A DNA stretch of 64,000 nucleotides from Bacillus sp. N1-1 (GCF_009818105.1 NZ_CP046564.1:2914001-2978000); one strand, 5' to 3'. Positions 15,662 through 25,742 are shown, counted from the first letter of the stretch. Notes: generated from the letters alone by a model not told the origin. Program-made: numbers and translations.

Positions 15662-16795
15662 TTATCCTAATGCATTTGAAAGATCTTCAATCAGATCCTC
15701 TGCATCTTCAAGTCCAACAGAAATACGAACAAGACCTTCGGTAATGCCGAGTTCAGCTCGTCGATCTTTCGGAATAGAAGCGTGCGTCATTCGTGCAGGA
15801 ACGGAAATTAAGCTTTCTACTGCTCCTAAGCTTTCAGCTAAAGTGAAATATTTCACTTTACTTAATAGCTCATCTGCCTTTTCTGCACTTCCAATATCAA
15901 AAGAAATCATCCCACCGAATCCACGCGATTGATTTACAGCGATATCGTTACCAGGATGTGTACTTAACCCTGGATAGTAGATTTTTTCCACGGAAGGATG
16001 TTTGCTAAGAAATTGGACGATTTTCGCTGTGTTTTTTTCGTGTTCTTCCATTCGTACACCAAGCGTTTTCAACCCTCTAATAAGCAACCATGAATCTTGT
16101 GGTCCAAGAATAGCCCCGGCAGAATTTTGAACAAAATGAACTTCTTCCGCAAGCTCTTTAGAATTAACGACGACAAGTCCTGCAACAACGTCACTATGTC
16201 CACCTAAATATTTGGTAGCTGAATGCACAACGATGTCGGCCCCATGATCAATTGGGTTTTGCCAATATGGTGTATTAAAGGTATTATCAACGATTGTTAA
16301 AAGACTATGGTCTTTAGCAAGTTTCGAAATGGCCTGAATATCTGTAACCTTTAATAACGGATTCGTGGGGGTTTCAACAAAAATGGCTTTCGTGTTATCT
16401 TGTATCGCCTCTTTTACTACGTCTAAATCAGTTGTATTAACAAATGTGGATTCAATGCCAAGACGGTTTAATACCTTTGTCATTACACGATATGTTCCCC
16501 CGTATACGTCATCTGTCATGACCACATGATCTCCAGAATTAAACATCATCATTACTGAGGAAATGGCTGCCATTCCAGATCCAAATGCAAAACCTGCGAA
16601 ACCATTTTCAAGATCTTTAATTAACTCCTCAAGAGCGTGACGAGTTGGGTTTCCTGTCCTGGAATATTCATAGCCGTTGAACTTGCCAACTGCTTCTTGT
16701 TTATACGTACTAACCTGGTAGATTGGTACTGAGACCGCACCCGTTTGCGGATCACCAGTAATCCCACCATGAATGAGTTTTGTTTTTGGCTTCAT
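15662..16795 (-). CDS. mccB: Cystathionine/homocysteine gamma-lyase
   Basis: A 377-residue PLP enzyme of the Cys/Met metabolism family. The PLP-binding lysine lies in VVHSATKYLGGHSDV; other family marks are YSRTGNPTRHALE and GSGMAAISS. It cleaves cystathionine to cysteine, 2-oxobutyrate and ammonia, the last step of reverse transsulfuration. It follows mccA by three bases, as in B. subtilis. Discrimination from MetC or cystathionine gamma-synthase rests on this context. Confidence 0.93.
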   Translation of the reverse strand: MKPKTKLIHGGITGDPQTGAVSVPIYQVSTYKQEAVGKFNGYEYSRTGNPTRHALEELIKDLENGFAGFAFGSGMAAISSVMMMFNSGDHVVMTDDVYGGTYRVMTKVLNRLGIESTFVNTTDLDVVKEAIQDNTKAIFVETPTNPLLKVTDIQAISKLAKDHSLLTIVDNTFNTPYWQNPIDHGADIVVHSATKYLGGHSDVVAGLVVVNSKELAEEVHFVQNSAGAILGPQDSWLLIRGLKTLGVRMEEHEKNTAKIVQFLSKHPSVEKIYYPGLSTHPGNDIAVNQSRGFGGMISFDIGSAEKADELLSKVKYFTLAESLGAVESLISVPARMTHASIPKDRRAELGITEGLVRISVGLEDAEDLIEDLSNALG

Positions 16796-16798
16796 TGC

Positions 16799-17722
16799 TT
16801 AAATGCCTCCCTCATAAATCTTCTTACTTAAGTATCGTTCACTACTATCTGGAAAGATCGTAGCAACATTCGTTCCTGGAAGGGCTTGCTGTGCTTCAAT
16901 AAGAGCAGCTTCAAGGGCTGCACCTGAAGAACTACCTACTAAAAGGCCTTCTTTTTCAGCAAGCTCTCTTACACGTTTGAAGGCAACTTCATCTGTCACA
17001 GTGTGAATACTGTCAAAGTAAGCGTTATCCATGTAATCTGGTAAAAATTCCATACCGATTCCCTCTGTTTTATGAGGACCGGATTGCCCACCGTTTAAAA
17101 TGGATCCCTCAGGTTCAACAATGACCGTTTTCACATTCGGATTCTGCTCCTTTAAATAGCGAGCTGTCCCCATGAACGTTCCACCGGTTCCTGCACCAGC
17201 TACGAAAACGTTAAGCTCACCGTCAAGCTGCTTCCACAGTTCTGGGCCGAGCGTTTTATAATAAGTGAGAGGGTTAGCTGGGTTTCCGAACTGACGAGGC
17301 ATATAGGAATTAGGAATTTCTTTAATAAGTTTCTCAGCTCGAGCAATTGCACCCTTCATTCCTTGTTCAGTAGGGGTATTCACGATTTTGGCACCTAGTG
17401 CTCGCATTAATTCTTGCTTCTCCATGCTAAACTTCTCAGGGACCACAAACAATACAGTATACCCACGATTAACAGCTGCAAGGGCGAGGCCAATTCCTGT
17501 ATTTCCTGCAGTAGGTTCGATAAATGTTCCACCCGGAGCTATTCGATTATGCTCAATGGCTTCCTGAAGTAATTCCTGTCCAAGTCGATCTTTAATACTA
17601 CCTCCAGGATTATAAAACTCAAGCTTAGCGAAAAGGCGAACGCCCTCCGGTAAATCAAAATGATGAAGCTCGATGACCGGAGTGCGGCCGACGAGCTCAT
17701 GAATGTTATGAAAGATTTCCAT
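16799..17722 (-). CDS. mccA: Cystathionine beta-synthase, O-acetylserine-dependent
   Basis: A 307-residue PLP enzyme of the cysteine synthase fold. The PLP lysine is in PGGSIKDRLG, the phosphate loop is AGTGGTFMG and the substrate loop is EPTAGNTGIG. It condenses homocysteine with O-acetylserine. Placement between luxS and mccB in a sulfur-salvage operon favours MccA over CysK. In B. subtilis the same gene follows mtnN; here luxS intervenes. Confidence 0.93.
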   Translation of the reverse strand: MEIFHNIHELVGRTPVIELHHFDLPEGVRLFAKLEFYNPGGSIKDRLGQELLQEAIEHNRIAPGGTFIEPTAGNTGIGLALAAVNRGYTVLFVVPEKFSMEKQELMRALGAKIVNTPTEQGMKGAIARAEKLIKEIPNSYMPRQFGNPANPLTYYKTLGPELWKQLDGELNVFVAGAGTGGTFMGTARYLKEQNPNVKTVIVEPEGSILNGGQSGPHKTEGIGMEFLPDYMDNAYFDSIHTVTDEVAFKRVRELAEKEGLLVGSSSGAALEAALIEAQQALPGTNVATIFPDSSERYLSKKIYEGGI

Positions 17723-17737
17723 AGTGTGAAACCCTTT

Positions 17738-18205
17738 CTATTCAGCAAACACAATATGCCATTCGTCACGGTGTGTCAGCATTTCGTCTGCGATTTCTTT
17801 AGCTCCTTCTAAGCTGTGGTTAGCAGCCCATCCACACTGCACTTCATTGCATGCTGGTACTTCATCAGCATTAAGCACATCCTGTAATGTTTTCTCGAGA
17901 ACTTCTAAGATCTCATCATAATTTGAGTGATTTAGAACCGCTAGATAAAACCCTGTCTGACAACCCATTGGCCCAATATCAACGACATTTTCCATATGGT
18001 TACGAATATTTTCAGCCATTAAATGTTCAATGGAATGGAGACCTGCCATTTCCATATGTTCTTTATTTGGTTGCTTAAAGCGGATATCGTATTTATAAAT
18101 TTCATCACCATTTGGCCCTTTTGTTACACCTACAAGGCGAACATATGGGGCCGCTACTTTTGTATGATCAAGATTGAAACTTTCTACATTCATTTTTTTA
18201 GCCAT
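17738..18205 (-). CDS. luxS: S-ribosylhomocysteine lyase
   Basis: A 155-residue metalloenzyme. The metal ligands His57 and His61 (HSIEH) and Cys124 (QCGWA) and the catalytic Cys82 (MGCQTG) are all present. It splits S-ribosylhomocysteine into homocysteine and DPD, the precursor of autoinducer-2. The start overlaps the end of mtnN by eight bases, so substrate producer and consumer are translationally linked. In B. subtilis luxS is a separate locus. Confidence 0.97.
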   Translation of the reverse strand: MAKKMNVESFNLDHTKVAAPYVRLVGVTKGPNGDEIYKYDIRFKQPNKEHMEMAGLHSIEHLMAENIRNHMENVVDIGPMGCQTGFYLAVLNHSNYDEILEVLEKTLQDVLNADEVPACNEVQCGWAANHSLEGAKEIADEMLTHRDEWHIVFAE

Positions 18206-18902
18206 TCTTCTTCAACTCCTCCACTAGATTTAAAATTAAGTTTGCTGAATTAATTGAAGCTGTTTCTAGAAATTGATCGAAAGAAATATTTGATTCTTTC
18301 CCAGCAATATCAGAAAGCGAGCGGATAATGACAAAAGGTGTACCAAACTGATAACAAACTTGCGCAATCGCTCCAGCTTCCATTTCTGCGGCGTCGAGAT
18401 TAGCTAGTTTTGATCTGACATATTCCACTCTATCTGCGTCATTCATAAATGAATCGCCTGTGGCGATCATCCCTTTCACTACCTGGTGCTCCGTTACTTT
18501 CTCTGCGCTTCTTTCAGCCGCTTCAACAAGCATGCTGTTTGGTTCATAAAGAGCCGGCATTTGAGGAACCTGGCCATATTCGTAACCAAAAATGGTGGCA
18601 TCCACATCATGGTAGCGAACTTCTGAAGAAATTACGATGTCGCCTACTTTTAGTTCAGGGTTAAATCCACCTGCAGAACCTGTATTTAGAATATAATCTG
18701 GTTTAAATAGTTGATTCATTAATGTCGTACCGATAGCCGCATTCACCTTACCAATGCCTGATTTTAAGAGAACGACCTCCTGGCCATCAATGCTTCCTGT
18801 AGTGAACTCAGATCCTGCAATCACCTGTTCTTCTCTGTGATCAAGGCGGTCACGTAAAATTCTTACCTCTTCTTCCATTGCTCCAATAATACCGATCTTC
18901 AT
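18198..18902 (-). CDS. mtnN: 5'-methylthioadenosine/S-adenosylhomocysteine nucleosidase
   Basis: A 234-residue nucleosidase starting [18 protein letters not shown], a typical MtnN opening. The active-site segments [11 protein letters not shown] and [11 protein letters not shown] (catalytic Asp) are intact. It removes adenine from S-adenosylhomocysteine and methylthioadenosine. It lies second in the operon, between yrrT and luxS. Confidence 0.97.
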   Translation of the reverse strand: MKIGIIGAMEEEVRILRDRLDHREEQVIAGSEFTTGSIDGQEVVLLKSGIGKVNAAIGTTLMNQLFKPDYILNTGSAGGFNPELKVGDIVISSEVRYHDVDATIFGYEYGQVPQMPALYEPNSMLVEAAERSAEKVTEHQVVKGMIATGDSFMNDADRVEYVRSKLANLDAAEMEAGAIAQVCYQFGTPFVIIRSLSDIAGKESNISFDQFLETASINSANLILNLVEELKKNG

Positions 18903-18921
18903 GATGTACTCCTTTACTTGT

Positions 18922-19560
18922 TCAATTTTTAACGGCTTCCATCAGCCAAACAAAATCATTTAGCTGAGTAAATACAACTCGAAATCCATGTTGTTGGAAT
19001 AGTTCCTCTAATACTGGAATGGTTGTATAATATTCCGTTTGCAAGTCCTGTAGCAAATTGTAATATCCCTTTGCTTTCACTTTCTCATGCATCTTTATTC
19101 TAGCATTCTCATCTTTGAATGCTGTATCCGCAAATACAATTTTATCATTTTGCCCCAGTAGTTGGCTATATTTGTGAATGGCGATCTCTTTTTCTTCATC
19201 AGTGAGGTGGTGAAATGCATAGGTACTCACGATTGTTTGTACAGGTTTGGTCGGAGTTGGGAAAACCATAAAGTCGCCATCATAAAACGTGACATCTGGT
19301 AGCCTTTTACTTGCCTTTTCTCTCATCGCTTTTGACGGTTCTACTCCAGTTACTTCCAGTCCCTCATTAAGTAAAAAAGAAGTTAAATTCCCTGTTCCAA
19401 CACCAAATTCTAAAACGTGTCCTGAGGAAGCTTGAGCGACTGAAGATAAGATTCCATCGTAGCCTTTAAAAACGTCACGGTACTCTTCATCCTGTCCAGA
19501 CACTGTTGTATCGTACGAGTCTGCCCAACGCTCAAATAAATCAATAAACTCTCTTCCCAT
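18922..19560 (-). CDS. yrrT: SAM-dependent methyltransferase YrrT
   Basis: A class I methyltransferase of 212 residues from the ATG at 19560 ([17 protein letters not shown], matching the YrrT start). Motif I is [15 protein letters not shown], with GVEPSKAM as the following acidic loop. It is the first gene of the homocysteine-to-cysteine operon. Its methyl acceptor is unknown; it produces the S-adenosylhomocysteine that mtnN handles. An in-frame GTG at 19569 is an alternative start, as the ribosome binding site is weak. Confidence 0.85.
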   Translation of the reverse strand: MGREFIDLFERWADSYDTTVSGQDEEYRDVFKGYDGILSSVAQASSGHVLEFGVGTGNLTSFLLNEGLEVTGVEPSKAMREKASKRLPDVTFYDGDFMVFPTPTKPVQTIVSTYAFHHLTDEEKEIAIHKYSQLLGQNDKIVFADTAFKDENARIKMHEKVKAKGYYNLLQDLQTEYYTTIPVLEELFQQHGFRVVFTQLNDFVWLMEAVKN

Positions 19561-19721
19561 TACTGTCACATCGCTTTCCAAAATTTAATTCATAGTATTA
19601 AGGTATGAATAATATGCATTATGGTTCTAACTTATCATATTCTTTTTTGAATATCAATTTGTATGATTTAACAAAAATGTGTAGACTAATAGATGGATCG
19701 CATTTTAAGGAGGAGCAACAA

Positions 19722-19928
19722 ATGAGTTTTTCGCTCGAACGGATAGACGATAAAGTAGAATTTTTCGAAGGATTTTCACTAGAAGAGATCGAGAAAAAAA
19801 TACAAGTTCAGATCGATAACAACAGGACCCTGCTGCTTCAGGTTCATTCTGTTCAGCATCACGCCATTACCCATGAGAAAACAGGCAGACCCTACTATTC
19901 TGCTGTCGTTCATTTTAAAGCCAAATAA
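19722..19928 (+). CDS. yrzA: DUF2536 protein YrzA
   Basis: A 68-residue soluble protein starting MSFSLERIDDKVEFFEGFSL. The ATG at 19722 has AAGGAGGAG eight bases before it, while the longer upstream frame from 19605 has no site. It matches the small YrzA/DUF2536 proteins at the same map position in Bacillus. No function is known. It converges on yrrS over a shared terminator. Confidence 0.75.
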   Translation: MSFSLERIDDKVEFFEGFSLEEIEKKIQVQIDNNRTLLLQVHSVQHHAITHEKTGRPYYSAVVHFKAK

Positions 19929-19958
19929 AAAAAGCAGGAGCATCTGCTCCTGCTTTTT
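19927..19958. terminator. Bidirectional terminator between yrzA and yrrS
   Basis: The perfect stem AAAAAGCAGGAGCA with TGCTCCTGCTTTTT has a two-base loop and provides T-runs in both directions. Confidence 0.85.
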
Positions 19959-19959
19959 G

Positions 19960-20655
19960 CTATTCTGGTTTAACACTAACTGGTTTCCAACCTTTTCCAT
20001 CAATCCACTCAAGTTCGATGTAATAAACCTGATTTCCGGATCCAGCTTTACTTACACGTGCATATGACTGTTGAGGCCCGCCATTGCCCCCTATTTTCCA
20101 GATCGTCATTTCATCTGCAGAGATTCCCATAACAGATTCAACAGCTTTTAACTTTTCATTCCAATCAGTGGAACCAAGCTCATAGCTAGATTTATGTGGA
20201 CCTGTTTGCGATGTTCCTACAGGCTCCCACGGCCCCTCTAGGTTTGGTTCGCCCGGCTTCTGGTCAGCTTCTTCTTTTTCTTGATCTTCTTTATCCTGGT
20301 CTTCTTTTTCTTGGTCATCTTTATCTTGATTCTCTTGATCTTTCTCTTCGTCAGCACTTTCTTCTTTCGTACTATCTTTATCAGTGTCACTATCCGACTC
20401 TGAATCATTAGCCTCTGAATCTTCAGCCTCATCAGAAGTAACGGCATCGTCACTGCTACTATTCGATTTTTCATCCGAATTTGTTTGTGCGGTTTTCTGT
20501 TCTTCACTTGCGGTTTGCTGAGAGTCATCACCAGTAAAGACTATATTGGCAACAAGTACAAGTATCACTGCGAGAACAATTCCAATTAAACTGTTTAATA
20601 CGATATTTTGTTTTCTCTTTGAATGACGGTCCCCATATCGTGATCTCAAACCCAT
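19960..20655 (-). CDS. yrrS: YrrS-like DUF1510 membrane protein
   Basis: A 231-residue protein: a basic N-terminus (SRYGDRHSKRKQN), one membrane helix at about 20-41, a long acidic Asp/Glu/Ser/Gln linker at about 45-140, and a folded DUF1510 domain from about 140 with GPWEPVGTSQTGPH and the C-terminal GWKPVSVKPE. It should face outward. It lies directly behind pbpI, as in B. subtilis, where the two are in one operon, suggesting a wall-related role in sporulation or spore development. Confidence 0.85.
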   Translation of the reverse strand: MGLRSRYGDRHSKRKQNIVLNSLIGIVLAVILVLVANIVFTGDDSQQTASEEQKTAQTNSDEKSNSSSDDAVTSDEAEDSEANDSESDSDTDKDSTKEESADEEKDQENQDKDDQEKEDQDKEDQEKEEADQKPGEPNLEGPWEPVGTSQTGPHKSSYELGSTDWNEKLKAVESVMGISADEMTIWKIGGNGGPQQSYARVSKAGSGNQVYYIELEWIDGKGWKPVSVKPE

Positions 20656-20732
20656 CCACTCCTCTATTTAACTGTTGTTCTTATTTTACCATCTCTAAAT
20701 GATTCGTAGAAGGCTTGACTTTTGTATCGTTT

Positions 20733-22466
20733 TTATCTCTCATTTTGGTATAAATCCTTAACGATGGTCGCAAATGCTTCATAAGCTCGATATTGCTTTT
20801 CTTTTCGTTCAAAATCTACAACCACTAAAGCATACTGTGGAGATTCATACGGAAAATAACCAGCAAACCATTGATGATCATAGGGGACGTCTTCGCCAAG
20901 TTCTGCGGTCCCTGACTTTCCCGCTACTTGTATCGGTAGATCGTTTAAATAAGCATTCCCCGTGCCGCTTACCACCACTTCTCGCAATGATTCTTGAAGA
21001 GACTTGATTACATTTTTCGAAAGGGTTTCATCATGGCTTATTTCTTTGAAGCTAAGAAAAGTCGTTCCGTTTCGATATAGAATATCATTAACGACTTTCA
21101 CATCTTTCGCTTCTCCTCCCCTCCCAATCGTCGCCATCATGTTACCAATTGCAAGGGGACTTAATTTCACATTTAATTGACCAATGGCTGTTTGGTCGAT
21201 TGCTTTACGTATCCTCTTATCTTTTTCATCCTTAAAAAAGAGCGGGCTAGACTCGTCAGGAAACTGCTTGAAATTTTCATAATGATAAAGCTTATCTTCC
21301 CATCCAACCGTTGTCGCTACTCCAAGTTTCTCTGCGGTTTTCTCAATTACATCTGGATCAGTCTTAATAAGCTCTTCCGCTAGTTGTGTGAAGGTCGCAT
21401 TACAGCTTTCGGCAAAACTATCTTTAAGGTTAAGCATACCAAGCGGACGATTTCCAATGCCATCACGATACAAATTTTGATCACAGTCAAAGAGACGCGT
21501 ATCTTTAACCCCACTTTCATATGCTGCTGCAAGAATAATTGTTTTAAATACAGACCCTGGGAAGTACCCTTTCACCATTTGATTCATAGCCCCTTTCCCT
21601 AAGGGGTCTTCTGAACCAAATAATGGACGACTAACCATGCCGATTAAGTTATTAGAGTCGATATCAATGAGAACCGCACCACCATTCGTAATACCTGATT
21701 CATCGATCGCTTCCTCTAAATTCTTCTGAATCTTTGTATCTAAAGTGGTCTTCACTTGGAGAGGATAAAATGAATCCGTACTTGAGAAATACTTCACATC
21801 AAGTCCAAGAAGAGGGTTCCCCTGACGATCAGCATGATAAAGAAGCGTTGTATCACCTTCAGATAATAAAAAAGGGTCAAACGCAAGCTGAAGCCCCGAT
21901 ATTCCTAATTTTGTTTCTTCATCAATGGATCCTTCAGCCCATTTCTCTGGATATTTTGATTGAATTAATTCCGGATTAGGTCTGACAGTCCCAATAACAT
22001 GAGTCGCCAATGGGTTTTTATTCACAGGCTTATGGACGGCGTAGACCCCAGGAATACTTTGTTCATTTATCTCCTTCATTTGATCAAGCGTTAACGTTTT
22101 GTCAAAAGTAAATGGTTGTATCTGTCCCTCAAATGAGCGTTCAAGACTCTCAGGAGTGACATTTATAATTTGGGCTACCTTCTCAAGGGGCCATTCCCTC
22201 TCTTTAAGAAATGGAAATAAAACGAGTGCTGGAATTGATTCACTCATCGGAATGCCATTTCGATCTAGTATCGTTCCTCTACCTTCATCTAGCACATAGG
22301 ACTGTGTACGTTGATTGATGCTTGCTTCGATTAAATTGATATGATGTTTTGAGTAAGACTCCGTTTCAACTAATTGAAGTTGGATCAAACGTCCGATTAA
22401 CAAAAACATCCCACATACAAGGAGGAGACCAATCCCAATCATCCTTCTCCTTATCATCTCTCTCAC
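20733..22466 (-). CDS. pbpI: Class B penicillin-binding protein, PbpI (PBP4b) type
   Basis: A 577-residue protein with an N-terminal membrane anchor (about 10-30), a dimerisation/pedestal region and a C-terminal transpeptidase domain. Active-site motifs are visible: SVFK with nucleophile Ser305, SCN at 353-355, and KSGTAE near residue 517 (a KSG variant of the KTG box). It cross-links peptidoglycan outside the membrane. The gene pair with yrrS points to PbpI, which in B. subtilis is expressed late in sporulation. Confidence 0.9.
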   Translation of the reverse strand: MREMIRRRMIGIGLLLVCGMFLLIGRLIQLQLVETESYSKHHINLIEASINQRTQSYVLDEGRGTILDRNGIPMSESIPALVLFPFLKEREWPLEKVAQIINVTPESLERSFEGQIQPFTFDKTLTLDQMKEINEQSIPGVYAVHKPVNKNPLATHVIGTVRPNPELIQSKYPEKWAEGSIDEETKLGISGLQLAFDPFLLSEGDTTLLYHADRQGNPLLGLDVKYFSSTDSFYPLQVKTTLDTKIQKNLEEAIDESGITNGGAVLIDIDSNNLIGMVSRPLFGSEDPLGKGAMNQMVKGYFPGSVFKTIILAAAYESGVKDTRLFDCDQNLYRDGIGNRPLGMLNLKDSFAESCNATFTQLAEELIKTDPDVIEKTAEKLGVATTVGWEDKLYHYENFKQFPDESSPLFFKDEKDKRIRKAIDQTAIGQLNVKLSPLAIGNMMATIGRGGEAKDVKVVNDILYRNGTTFLSFKEISHDETLSKNVIKSLQESLREVVVSGTGNAYLNDLPIQVAGKSGTAELGEDVPYDHQWFAGYFPYESPQYALVVVDFERKEKQYRAYEAFATIVKDLYQNER

Positions 22467-22564
22467 CTCTGTAAGAGTTTCGACGGATGTTCTCTATTTC
22501 AAACATCCTACGGTCATTTGACAGTGTACAGGAGCTTAATGAGAAGTATTTCATGCATAAGAAA

Positions 22565-22592
22565 AAGACAGCCTTTATGGCTGCCTTTTTTA
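22565..22592 (-). terminator. Terminator after greA
   Basis: On the minus strand AGGCAGCC pairs with GGCTGTCT around ATAA and is followed by a T-run. Confidence 0.75.
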
Positions 22593-22601
22593 GTCTTTTA
22601 A

Positions 22602-23078
22602 TTAGATTACTTCTAGAATTTCTACACGGATTTCTCCGCCTGGAGTTTGTACGTTTACTTTTTCTCCAATTTGACGCCCTAAAAGACTTTTGGCCATTGG
22701 GGAATCATTTGAAATCTTTCCTTCAAAAGGATCGGCTTCTGCACTACCTACGATAAAGTATTCTTCTTCATCACCGTCTGGAATTTCAACGAATTTAACT
22801 CGCTTACCTATTGATACAACATTAGAGGAGCTATTGTCTTCTTCAATAATTTCAGCGTTACGAATCATATTTTCAACTGTTTGAATACGTGCTTCTACAA
22901 ACGCTTGCTCATCTTTGGCAGCATCATACTCAGAGTTCTCAGAAAGATCACCAAAGCTACGTGCTATTTTAATACGTTCCACAACTTCTTTTCTTTTCTC
23001 AGTTTTTAGAAGGTCAAGCTCCTTCTCAAGCTTTTCTTTACCATCTTGCGTCATATAATACTTTTTATCCTCTGCCAT
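22602..23078 (-). CDS. greA: Transcription elongation factor GreA
   Basis: A 158-residue factor: an N-terminal coiled-coil finger (about 10-75, with the acidic tip [15 protein letters not shown]) and a C-terminal FKBP-like domain ([15 protein letters not shown]). GreA enters the secondary channel of RNA polymerase and stimulates cleavage of backtracked RNA. ATG 23078 follows AAGGAG by eight bases and gives the standard length; upstream in-frame starts are ignored. Confidence 0.97.
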   Translation of the reverse strand: MAEDKKYYMTQDGKEKLEKELDLLKTEKRKEVVERIKIARSFGDLSENSEYDAAKDEQAFVEARIQTVENMIRNAEIIEEDNSSSNVVSIGKRVKFVEIPDGDEEEYFIVGSAEADPFEGKISNDSPMAKSLLGRQIGEKVNVQTPGGEIRVEILEVI

Positions 23079-23160
23079 TTCATTCACTCCTTCATCAATT
23101 AAGGGCATCAATCGTAATAAACTGTATGAAAAAAAGAGGTAAATATACCTCGTTTAATCG

Positions 23161-23796
23161 TTATAGCATCGCTTTTTCTTCAAGTATCGTATGGATTTTC
23201 GTAACCATAAGGTCAATCGCAACTCGGTTTTGACCGCCTTCAGGTACGATAATATCTGCATAACGCTTTGTCGGTTCAATAAATTGAAGATGCATCGGAC
23301 GAACAACTGAGGTATACTGCTCAACTACTGAATCAAGTGTTCTTCCTCTGTCACGTATGTCGCGAACCATTCTTCTTAAGATGCGAAGGTCCGCATCAGT
23401 ATCAACAAAAAGCTTAATATCCATTAGATCACGAAGACGTTCATCTTCAAGAATTAGGATACCTTCCAAAATAATGACATCTTTCGGTTCGACAGGAATA
23501 ATTTTATCAGATCTTGTGTGAACTGTATAGTCATAGACTGGTTTTTGAATCGGTTTATATAACATTAACTCTTTAACATGTTCAATTAACAGATCGTTAT
23601 CAAATGCAAGTGGATGGTCATAGTTTGTACCAAGTCGTTCAGGCATTGACTTTTCACTCTGATCTTTGTAGTAAGAATCCTGTTCAATAACTAAGACGGA
23701 CTGATCGGCAAACTGTTTAAAAATCTCTCGTGTTACAGTGGTTTTACCAGAGCCTGAACCTCCAGCAACACCAATTACTACGGGTCTATTAACCAT
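23161..23796 (-). CDS. udk: Uridine kinase
   Basis: A 211-residue P-loop kinase with Walker [14 protein letters not shown] at about residue 7-19 and the family segments [10 protein letters not shown] and NYDHPLAFD. It phosphorylates uridine and cytidine in pyrimidine salvage. The ATG at 23796 has AAGGGGA upstream; the 13-codon extension to 23835 lacks a site. In B. subtilis two U32-peptidase-like genes sit between udk and yrrM; here they are absent. Confidence 0.96.
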   Translation of the reverse strand: MVNRPVVIGVAGGSGSGKTTVTREIFKQFADQSVLVIEQDSYYKDQSEKSMPERLGTNYDHPLAFDNDLLIEHVKELMLYKPIQKPVYDYTVHTRSDKIIPVEPKDVIILEGILILEDERLRDLMDIKLFVDTDADLRILRRMVRDIRDRGRTLDSVVEQYTSVVRPMHLQFIEPTKRYADIIVPEGGQNRVAIDLMVTKIHTILEEKAML

Positions 23797-23856
23797 AATT
23801 CTTCCCCTTCTATTATAGAAAAACCGCCCGTACATATGTACGTCGGCTTTCCTTCT

Positions 23857-24501
23857 TCATGAGTTTTTACGCTGACTAACAGCTAGACCATCTCCAATAG
23901 GATAAATCGTTGTATCTAACTCGGGATGGGAAATTAAAAATTCATTATAAAGACGGAGCTTTTTCACCATTGATTTAAAGCGCTTCTCCTCTATCTCATC
24001 TTCTGCAACCAGTCCTCTGAATAAAATATTATCAGAAAAAACGATGCCGCCTTCTTCTAATTCACTATAAAATTCATCAAAAAAGCGCTTATACTGACCT
24101 TTCGCCGCATCGATGAATAAAGCTTGATAAGGGCCGTGTTGTTTGAGATCGTGAGCTAGATCAAATGCATCGCCATATAGGACTGTAATTCGATCTGAAT
24201 AGCCAGCTTTATCAATGTTTGCGATCGCTTCGTTATAACGAGTTTCATCACGTTCTACAGTAAGTATGGCAGTATCCGGCAAACGCTCAGCCATGCGAAT
24301 GGCTGAATAACCAATAGCTGTACCAATTTCTAATATTCGTTCCGGTTTCAAGAAAGAAAGAAGTTGAAGCATAACATCGAGACTCGTTTGTTCCATAATA
24401 GGAACATGATTTTCTGCTGCATATTCTTCAATTTCTTTGATTAAGCCTTCTCGATTCGGCCGTAAAGATTCTAGATATTGTTCAACATGATCGGATATCA
24501 T
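23857..24501 (-). CDS. trmR: tRNA 5-hydroxyuridine methyltransferase TrmR (YrrM)
   Basis: A 214-residue O-methyltransferase of the COMT-like family, with motif I ILEIGTAIGYSAIRMA and the metal-site region LFIDAAKGQYKRFFDEF. In B. subtilis TrmR methylates 5-hydroxyuridine 34 of tRNA to 5-methoxyuridine. AAGGAGGA lies six bases before ATG 24501. The enzymes that make the hydroxylated base (TrhP1/TrhP2, neighbours in B. subtilis) are not beside it here. Confidence 0.88.
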   Translation of the reverse strand: MISDHVEQYLESLRPNREGLIKEIEEYAAENHVPIMEQTSLDVMLQLLSFLKPERILEIGTAIGYSAIRMAERLPDTAILTVERDETRYNEAIANIDKAGYSDRITVLYGDAFDLAHDLKQHGPYQALFIDAAKGQYKRFFDEFYSELEEGGIVFSDNILFRGLVAEDEIEEKRFKSMVKKLRLYNEFLISHPELDTTIYPIGDGLAVSQRKNS

Positions 24502-24587
24502 GATCGGTCCTCCTTCATGTAACCCGAATAATTTTATCATAATCGAAAGGGGAATGGTAGTCTTACTCTCCATTCCCCATAAATTTC

Positions 24588-25742
24588 TTATTCTTCTTTC
24601 GCCTCTTCTTCTTTCTTCTTATAATACTCGTCCCATTCTTCTTTATACTTAGCTACTTTTTTATTGTGCTCTTTATTTGTCTCTGAGAACAACGTCTCTC
24701 CACTTGGGCGAGCATAGAAATAGAGGGCATCTGTATCAGCCGGTTCAATCGCAGCTACTATTGACGATTCACCAGGGTTCGCGATTGGTCCTACGGGCAA
24801 ACCTTTTTGTTTATACGTATTGTATGGCGATTTTAGATCAAGATCATCCTGTGTAATTTCACCGGATTGTTCTCCTCTGGCATAAACAACGGTAGGATCC
24901 GTTTGTAAGATCATATCCTTATCCAGACGGTTGTAAAACACTTTTGAAATCTTTGTTCGATCAGCATTTGCTGAGGCTTCTTCTTCAATGATCGATGCGA
25001 GCGTCATTAGTTCATGGATTGAGTCGTCACGATCTTCTATCTCAGAGCGATATTTATTTAGTACACTGTCTGTTTTATCTAACATCTCTTTTACAACAGC
25101 TTCCACTGACGGCTCTTCTACAAAATCATAAGTAGCAGGGAATAGATAACCTTCGAGCGGATGACGAATATCATCATTTAGAATATCATCTGTTAAAAAC
25201 CAATATTCATTAATTAGAGCCTCCAGGTACTTATCGTCATCTAGCTGCTTCATCACATCTTCTTTCTTTAAATCCAATTCTTTTGCGATACGGCCGGCTA
25301 TGTCTTCTATCCAGATTCCTTCCGGTACAGGAATCGTAGCAACGGCCTCTTTCATCACTTTTCCGCTTTTCATAATCGCAATGATTTCATCCATCGTCAT
25401 CGAGGGTGAAAGCTCATAATCTCCAGCCTGAAAGCCGCTCTCATTCTTATATTTTACATAATAACGAAAAGCCGTCCCATCTTTGATAATACCCTCTTGT
25501 TCTAGAGTTTCACCGATCGAAGAAGTTGAAGATCCAATTGGAATCGTAACAGCTGTTTTTGTGCTACTATTCGGATCCACTGGCTCAAGAATATTTTTTA
25601 TGTAGAAATAACCACCTGTTATAACGGCAGCCACCGTTATGGTTAAAAGCAATAAAATAATAAACACAATTTTTCTTACCGTTTGATTTTCAGTTTGGCG
25701 CTTCATAAGCTTCTCTTTATACAAGTCTTTAAAATCAGACAA
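24588..25742 (-). CDS. mltG: Endolytic murein transglycosylase MltG
   Basis: A 384-residue single-pass membrane protein (helix near 25-48) with a LysM-like segment and a YceG domain. The catalytic Glu lies in LASIIEEEASANADR; LQTDPTVVYA and KGLPVGPIANPG are further family marks. MltG cuts nascent glycan strands and sets their length. The TTG at 25742 is chosen because GAAAGGGGG lies eight bases before it and the length then fits the family; the long upstream extension to 26084 overlaps yrzB. Confidence 0.92.
   Translation of the reverse strand: MSDFKDLYKEKLMKRQTENQTVRKIVFIILLLLTITVAAVITGGYFYIKNILEPVDPNSSTKTAVTIPIGSSTSSIGETLEQEGIIKDGTAFRYYVKYKNESGFQAGDYELSPSMTMDEIIAIMKSGKVMKEAVATIPVPEGIWIEDIAGRIAKELDLKKEDVMKQLDDDKYLEALINEYWFLTDDILNDDIRHPLEGYLFPATYDFVEEPSVEAVVKEMLDKTDSVLNKYRSEIEDRDDSIHELMTLASIIEEEASANADRTKISKVFYNRLDKDMILQTDPTVVYARGEQSGEITQDDLDLKSPYNTYKQKGLPVGPIANPGESSIVAAIEPADTDALYFYARPSGETLFSETNKEHNKKVAKYKEEWDEYYKKKEEEAKEE

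Noticed and set aside
20238..20531. 97-codon Lys/Ile-rich frame
   Set aside because: It is a shifted reading of the acidic linker of yrrS; the low-complexity codons create it.
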